From Rhodovastum sp963804495 (GTDB lineage: Bacteria; Pseudomonadota; Alphaproteobacteria; Acetobacterales; Acetobacteraceae), in the NCBI GenBank assembly GCA_963804495.1, contig CAWDQN010000004.1, positions 1-64,000 of the forward strand: a stretch of 64,000 nucleotides of DNA, read 5' to 3'. The translations under genes were made by a program, and so were the position numbers. This document shows, piece by piece, positions 61,106-64,000 of this stretch (its first letter is position 1; each line of letters opens with the position of its first letter). The notes beneath the pieces were generated by a model. That model ran no database searches and was not told the origin of the DNA. It was given only the letters and a program-made list of their open reading frames with translations.

Positions 61106-62158
61106 TCAACCTTCGTTGCTCGGCCGGCGGCCGACGGTGACGGACAGGTCGAGCTCGCGTCCCTGCCGCTGTACGGTCAGGCGTGCGGTCTGCCCCGGGG
61201 GAATGGCGGCGACCGCGCGCAGCAGCGCCCGCGAGTCCTCCACCGCCAGGCCGTTGACGGCGATAACGATGTCGCCGGGGCGCATGCCGGCCTTCCCCGC
61301 CGGCCCGTTGCGCACCACTTCGGCAATCGCCACCCCGTGCTCCTGGATGTCCTGCATGGCCACGCCGAGCCAGCCGCGCTCGATTCGTCCCTTGTCGCGC
61401 AGCTCGGCGACGATCCGGCCGGCCAGCTCGCTCGGGATGGCGAAACCGATGCCCACCGAACTGCCGGTGGGCGAGAGGATCGCCGTGTTGATGCCGACCA
61501 CCTCGCCGTCGGTGTTGAACAGCGGGCCGCCGGAATTGCCGGGATTGATCGGCGCGTCGATCTGGATGAAATCGTCGTAGGGGCCGGAGCCGATGTCGCG
61601 CCCGTGCGCCGAGACGATGCCGGCGGTGACCGAGCCGCCCAGCCCGAACGGATTGCCGGCCGCGACCACCCAGTCACCGACCTCCAGCGTCCGGCTGTCG
61701 CCCCAGGTGACGCTGGGCAGCGCCGCGGCCGGCTTGACCCGGATCACCGCGATATCGGTGAGCTCGTCGGACCCGACCACCTCGGCCGGCAGTTCGGTGC
61801 CGTCCAGCAGCGCCACCACGATTTTCTCGGCGTTGCCGACCACGTGGGCGGCGGTGACGATCAGGCCGGCCGGGTCGATAACGAATCCCGAGCCGCTGCC
61901 ATGCACCTCGCGGCGGCGCTGCGGCATGTGCTGGCGGAACTGGCGGCGGATTTCCGGGGGGAACAGCGCCAGCGGGTCGTTGGTATCCTGTGCCACGGCC
62001 TCGACGACGGCGATGTTGACCACCGACGGAAGAACCCGCTTGACCAGCGGGGCGAAGCTGTCCGGCCCGCCGCGGGCGGTGGCGGGGCTGCTGCAGCCTG
62101 CGGCCACGGCGGTGGCGGCCAGGGCAATCGCGGCGCGGCGGGACAGCAGGGCGGTCAT
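61106..62158 (-). CDS. HtrA/DegP-type serine protease lipoprotein with one PDZ domain
   Basis: 350 residues. N-terminus MTALLSRRAAIALAATAVAAGCSS has a lipobox, so the protein is a lipid-anchored periplasmic enzyme. The catalytic triad is His in VTAAHVVGNA, Asp in ELTDIAVIRV and Ser in NPGNSGGPLF. A single PDZ follows (RGWLGVAMQDIQEHGVAIAEVV, GIGFAIPSELAGRIV region and MRPGDIVIAVNGLAV). With one PDZ it is DegS/DegQ-like rather than DegP. It is the first gene of a cotranscribed protease-regulator-kinase trio, which suggests envelope quality control. Confidence 0.93.
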   Translation of the reverse strand: MTALLSRRAAIALAATAVAAGCSSPATARGGPDSFAPLVKRVLPSVVNIAVVEAVAQDTNDPLALFPPEIRRQFRQHMPQRRREVHGSGSGFVIDPAGLIVTAAHVVGNAEKIVVALLDGTELPAEVVGSDELTDIAVIRVKPAAALPSVTWGDSRTLEVGDWVVAAGNPFGLGGSVTAGIVSAHGRDIGSGPYDDFIQIDAPINPGNSGGPLFNTDGEVVGINTAILSPTGSSVGIGFAIPSELAGRIVAELRDKGRIERGWLGVAMQDIQEHGVAIAEVVRNGPAGKAGMRPGDIVIAVNGLAVEDSRALLRAVAAIPPGQTARLTVQRQGRELDLSVTVGRRPSNEG

Positions 62159-62245
62159 CTGGTTCGGCTCCGGGAGGTTTGGCCAGTTTTGGCTGTCGAT
62201 ACGATGATGCAGGTGGCGACGCGGCCGGCGGGCAACAAGATTGCG

Positions 62246-64000
62246 TCAGGAACGATGCGCCGTAGCAGTCGCCGGGTCGTCCGGCCAGTGGTGCTTGGGA
62301 TAGCGGCCCCGCATGTCCTTGCGCACATCGGCCCAGGCGCCGCGCCAGAACCCGGCCAAATCGCCGGTGATGGCGACCGGCCGCCCCGCCGGCGAGAGCA
62401 GCGCCAGCCGGATGTCGGCCCGGCCGCCGGCCAGACGCGGCGTCTCGGTCAGGCCATAGAAGACCTGGGCGCGCGCCTCGGCGACCGGCACCGGCTGGGT
62501 ATAGTCCACGCAAGCGCGGCCGCCGGGCAGGGCCAGGTGGGTGGGAAGGTCGCGGTCGAGCCGGGCCGCCTGCTGCCAGGACAGCGTCGCCCGCAGCACC
62601 GACGCCAGGTCGATACGTGCCACATCCGCCAGGCGCGACAGCCCGTGCAGCGGCGCCTCCAGCCAGGAGCGGTCGGCATCCAGGGCGGCATCGGACAGAT
62701 CGGGCCAGTCCGCCGGCTCCAGCCCGCGCATCAGCGCCACCCGCGCCTGCACCTGGCGGGCGGCGTCGGTCCAGGGCAAGGCGGCGAATGGCACGGCGCG
62801 GGCCAGGCAGGCGGCGATGTCGGCCGGCTCGGCCGGCTCGGTGCGGTCCTCCAGCACCAGGGCGCCGAGCCGCCGGCGGCGGCGCGACAGCACCGCGCCG
62901 CTGGCCGGATCGAAGCCGCTCTCCACCAATTCGGTGATGCGGGCGGCCACCGCCTCGGGCAGCGTCGCCGGGTCGAGCGGGGCGGCGAGGCGGATGCGCG
63001 CGGCGCCCTTGGCGTCGAGCGAGCCGACCGCCAGCAGCCTGGCTTTCGACAGCGGATCGGCCAGCGGCAGCTTCGCCCCGCCGCCGCCGGAGAGGCGAAA
63101 ACTGCCCGGTTCGCCGCGCCGCTGGGCGATGCGGTCGGGGAAGGCGGCGGCCAGCAACGGCGCCGGGTCGCCGTCCGGTGCGGCCTGCACCCGTAGCCGG
63201 CGGCGATACTGGCTGGCGGCGCGGCGGATGCGCGAGACGGCGCCACGATCGGCGTCCGCGCCGGCGCCCTCCAGCGCCGCCAGCCGCAACCCGATGTCGC
63301 AGGAAACCTCGCCATTCCGCAGCGGGTCGCGCTCCTCCAGCAGGGCGGCGAGGTCGGCCGCCAGCGCCGCCTGCCCGGGCGTGGCGGCGGCCAGCATCAT
63401 GGCGGCCAGCCGCGGATGCGCGCCCAGAAGCGCCATCGCCCGGCCGCGCTCGGTGATGCGGCCGTCGGCGAGCGCCCCCAGCTCGGCCAGCAGAGTCGCC
63501 GCGGCGGCAAGCGGACCGGCAGGCGGCGGGTCCGGGAACGCGAGATCGCCCGGGGCCGCGCCCCAGGCGGCACAATCCAGCAGCAGCCCCGATAGCTCCG
63601 CCTCGAGAATCTCCGGCCGGTCGAACTCCGGCAGGCCGCGATGCAGGGCGGCGGTCCACAGCCGGATCGCCACCCCCGGCCCCTCGCGCCCGGCGCGGCC
63701 GGCCCGCTGATGCGCGGCGGCGCGGCTGATGCGGCGGGTGACCAGACGGGTCAGCCCGGTGGCGGGATCGAGCTGCGGCGCCCGTCGCCAGCCGCCATCC
63801 ACGACGATGCGCACCCCCGGCACGGTCAACGAGGTTTCCGCGATCGAGGTTGCCAGCACCACCCGCCGCCCCTCGGCCGGGCGCAGAGCGCGGTCCTGTT
63901 CGGCCGGCGGCAGATCGCCATGCAGCGGCAGCACCAGGGCGCCGCAGCCTTCCAGCGCCGCCTGGGCGCGGCGGATCTCGCCCATGCCGGGCAGGAAGGC
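62246..64000 (-). CDS. hrpB: ATP-dependent helicase HrpB, C-terminal part
   Basis: Cut by the window edge: 584 codons shown, the N-terminal helicase domain with Walker A/B is beyond 64000. The visible part holds the second RecA-like domain (LPGMGEIRRAQAAL, VVLATSIAETSLTVPGVRIVVDGGWRR, AAHQRAGRAGREGPGVAIRLW), the helicase-associated winged-helix region, and the HrpB-specific C-terminus (PVPVAEARAQVFYGLTETPRLAGGRADIRLALLSPAGRPVAITGDLAGFWRGAWADVRKDMRGRYPKHHWPDDP). DEAH-type RNA helicase of uncertain substrate. No damage seen. Confidence 0.95.
   Translation of the reverse strand, partial: AFLPGMGEIRRAQAALEGCGALVLPLHGDLPPAEQDRALRPAEGRRVVLATSIAETSLTVPGVRIVVDGGWRRAPQLDPATGLTRLVTRRISRAAAHQRAGRAGREGPGVAIRLWTAALHRGLPEFDRPEILEAELSGLLLDCAAWGAAPGDLAFPDPPPAGPLAAAATLLAELGALADGRITERGRAMALLGAHPRLAAMMLAAATPGQAALAADLAALLEERDPLRNGEVSCDIGLRLAALEGAGADADRGAVSRIRRAASQYRRRLRVQAAPDGDPAPLLAAAFPDRIAQRRGEPGSFRLSGGGGAKLPLADPLSKARLLAVGSLDAKGAARIRLAAPLDPATLPEAVAARITELVESGFDPASGAVLSRRRRRLGALVLEDRTEPAEPADIAACLARAVPFAALPWTDAARQVQARVALMRGLEPADWPDLSDAALDADRSWLEAPLHGLSRLADVARIDLASVLRATLSWQQAARLDRDLPTHLALPGGRACVDYTQPVPVAEARAQVFYGLTETPRLAGGRADIRLALLSPAGRPVAITGDLAGFWRGAWADVRKDMRGRYPKHHWPDDPATATAHRS

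Overview
The window is GC-rich DNA from an alphaproteobacterium. A complete red-type (form IC) Calvin-Benson operon, an NDUFS4-like complex I accessory protein (an alphaproteobacterial and mitochondrial trait), a CheB/CheR hybrid kinase and many IS elements fit a facultatively autotrophic or phototrophic member of the Acetobacteraceae/Rhodospirillales. The family assignment is inference; no rRNA or other taxonomic marker is present.

Layout. (1) 45-10144 is a genomic island. It is bounded by 19-bp direct repeats of a tRNA 3' end and carries a tyrosine integrase next to the tRNA, a 4.3-kb IS21-like element with a ParB-like passenger, a serine resolvase with a res-like repeat cluster, a lipoprotein gene, a membrane protein gene and a broken phage antirepressor. 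(2) 10127-10448 is the target: a tRNA-Arg(UCU) gene split after the first anticodon base by a 245-nt group I intron, so two unrelated elements use one tRNA gene. (3) 10525-20609 holds the NDUFS4-like gene, divergent cbbR, and the operon cbbF-cbbP-cbbT-cbbA-cbbL-cbbS-cbbX-rpe. Together these supply RuBP regeneration, carboxylation, RubisCO repair and transcriptional control. (4) 21188-28069 holds a DEAD-box RNA helicase, a five-gene branched-chain amino acid-type ABC importer, and a frameshifted short-chain dehydrogenase. (5) 28070-36500 is decayed accessory DNA: a methyltransferase pair of lower GC, remnants of at least five IS families, and a pstB gene cut by an intact IS701-like element. (6) 36932-43649 is a four-gene cluster: a long PhoU/DUF47 protein, a PPDK-like protein lacking the PEP barrel, a tandem permease and an ABC ATPase. 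(7) 43948-55433 is an envelope/stress gene set (HicA/eRF1-like, three-BON, DUF3309, SYLF, a CheB-CheR-kinase-receiver assembly, ElaB-like and holin-like proteins, AI-2E transporter, double PRC-barrel). Several genes there share an upstream motif, TGGGTAGTTTCCGANCCTG. (8) 55473-64000 holds an IS66-type element, an AbrB/PIN toxin-antitoxin pair, an HtrA-response regulator-kinase operon, and the 3' part of hrpB.

Several genes differ from their families by single-base shifts (about 2045, 27640, 47800 and 48285). Decay and sequencing error cannot be separated from the sequence alone.
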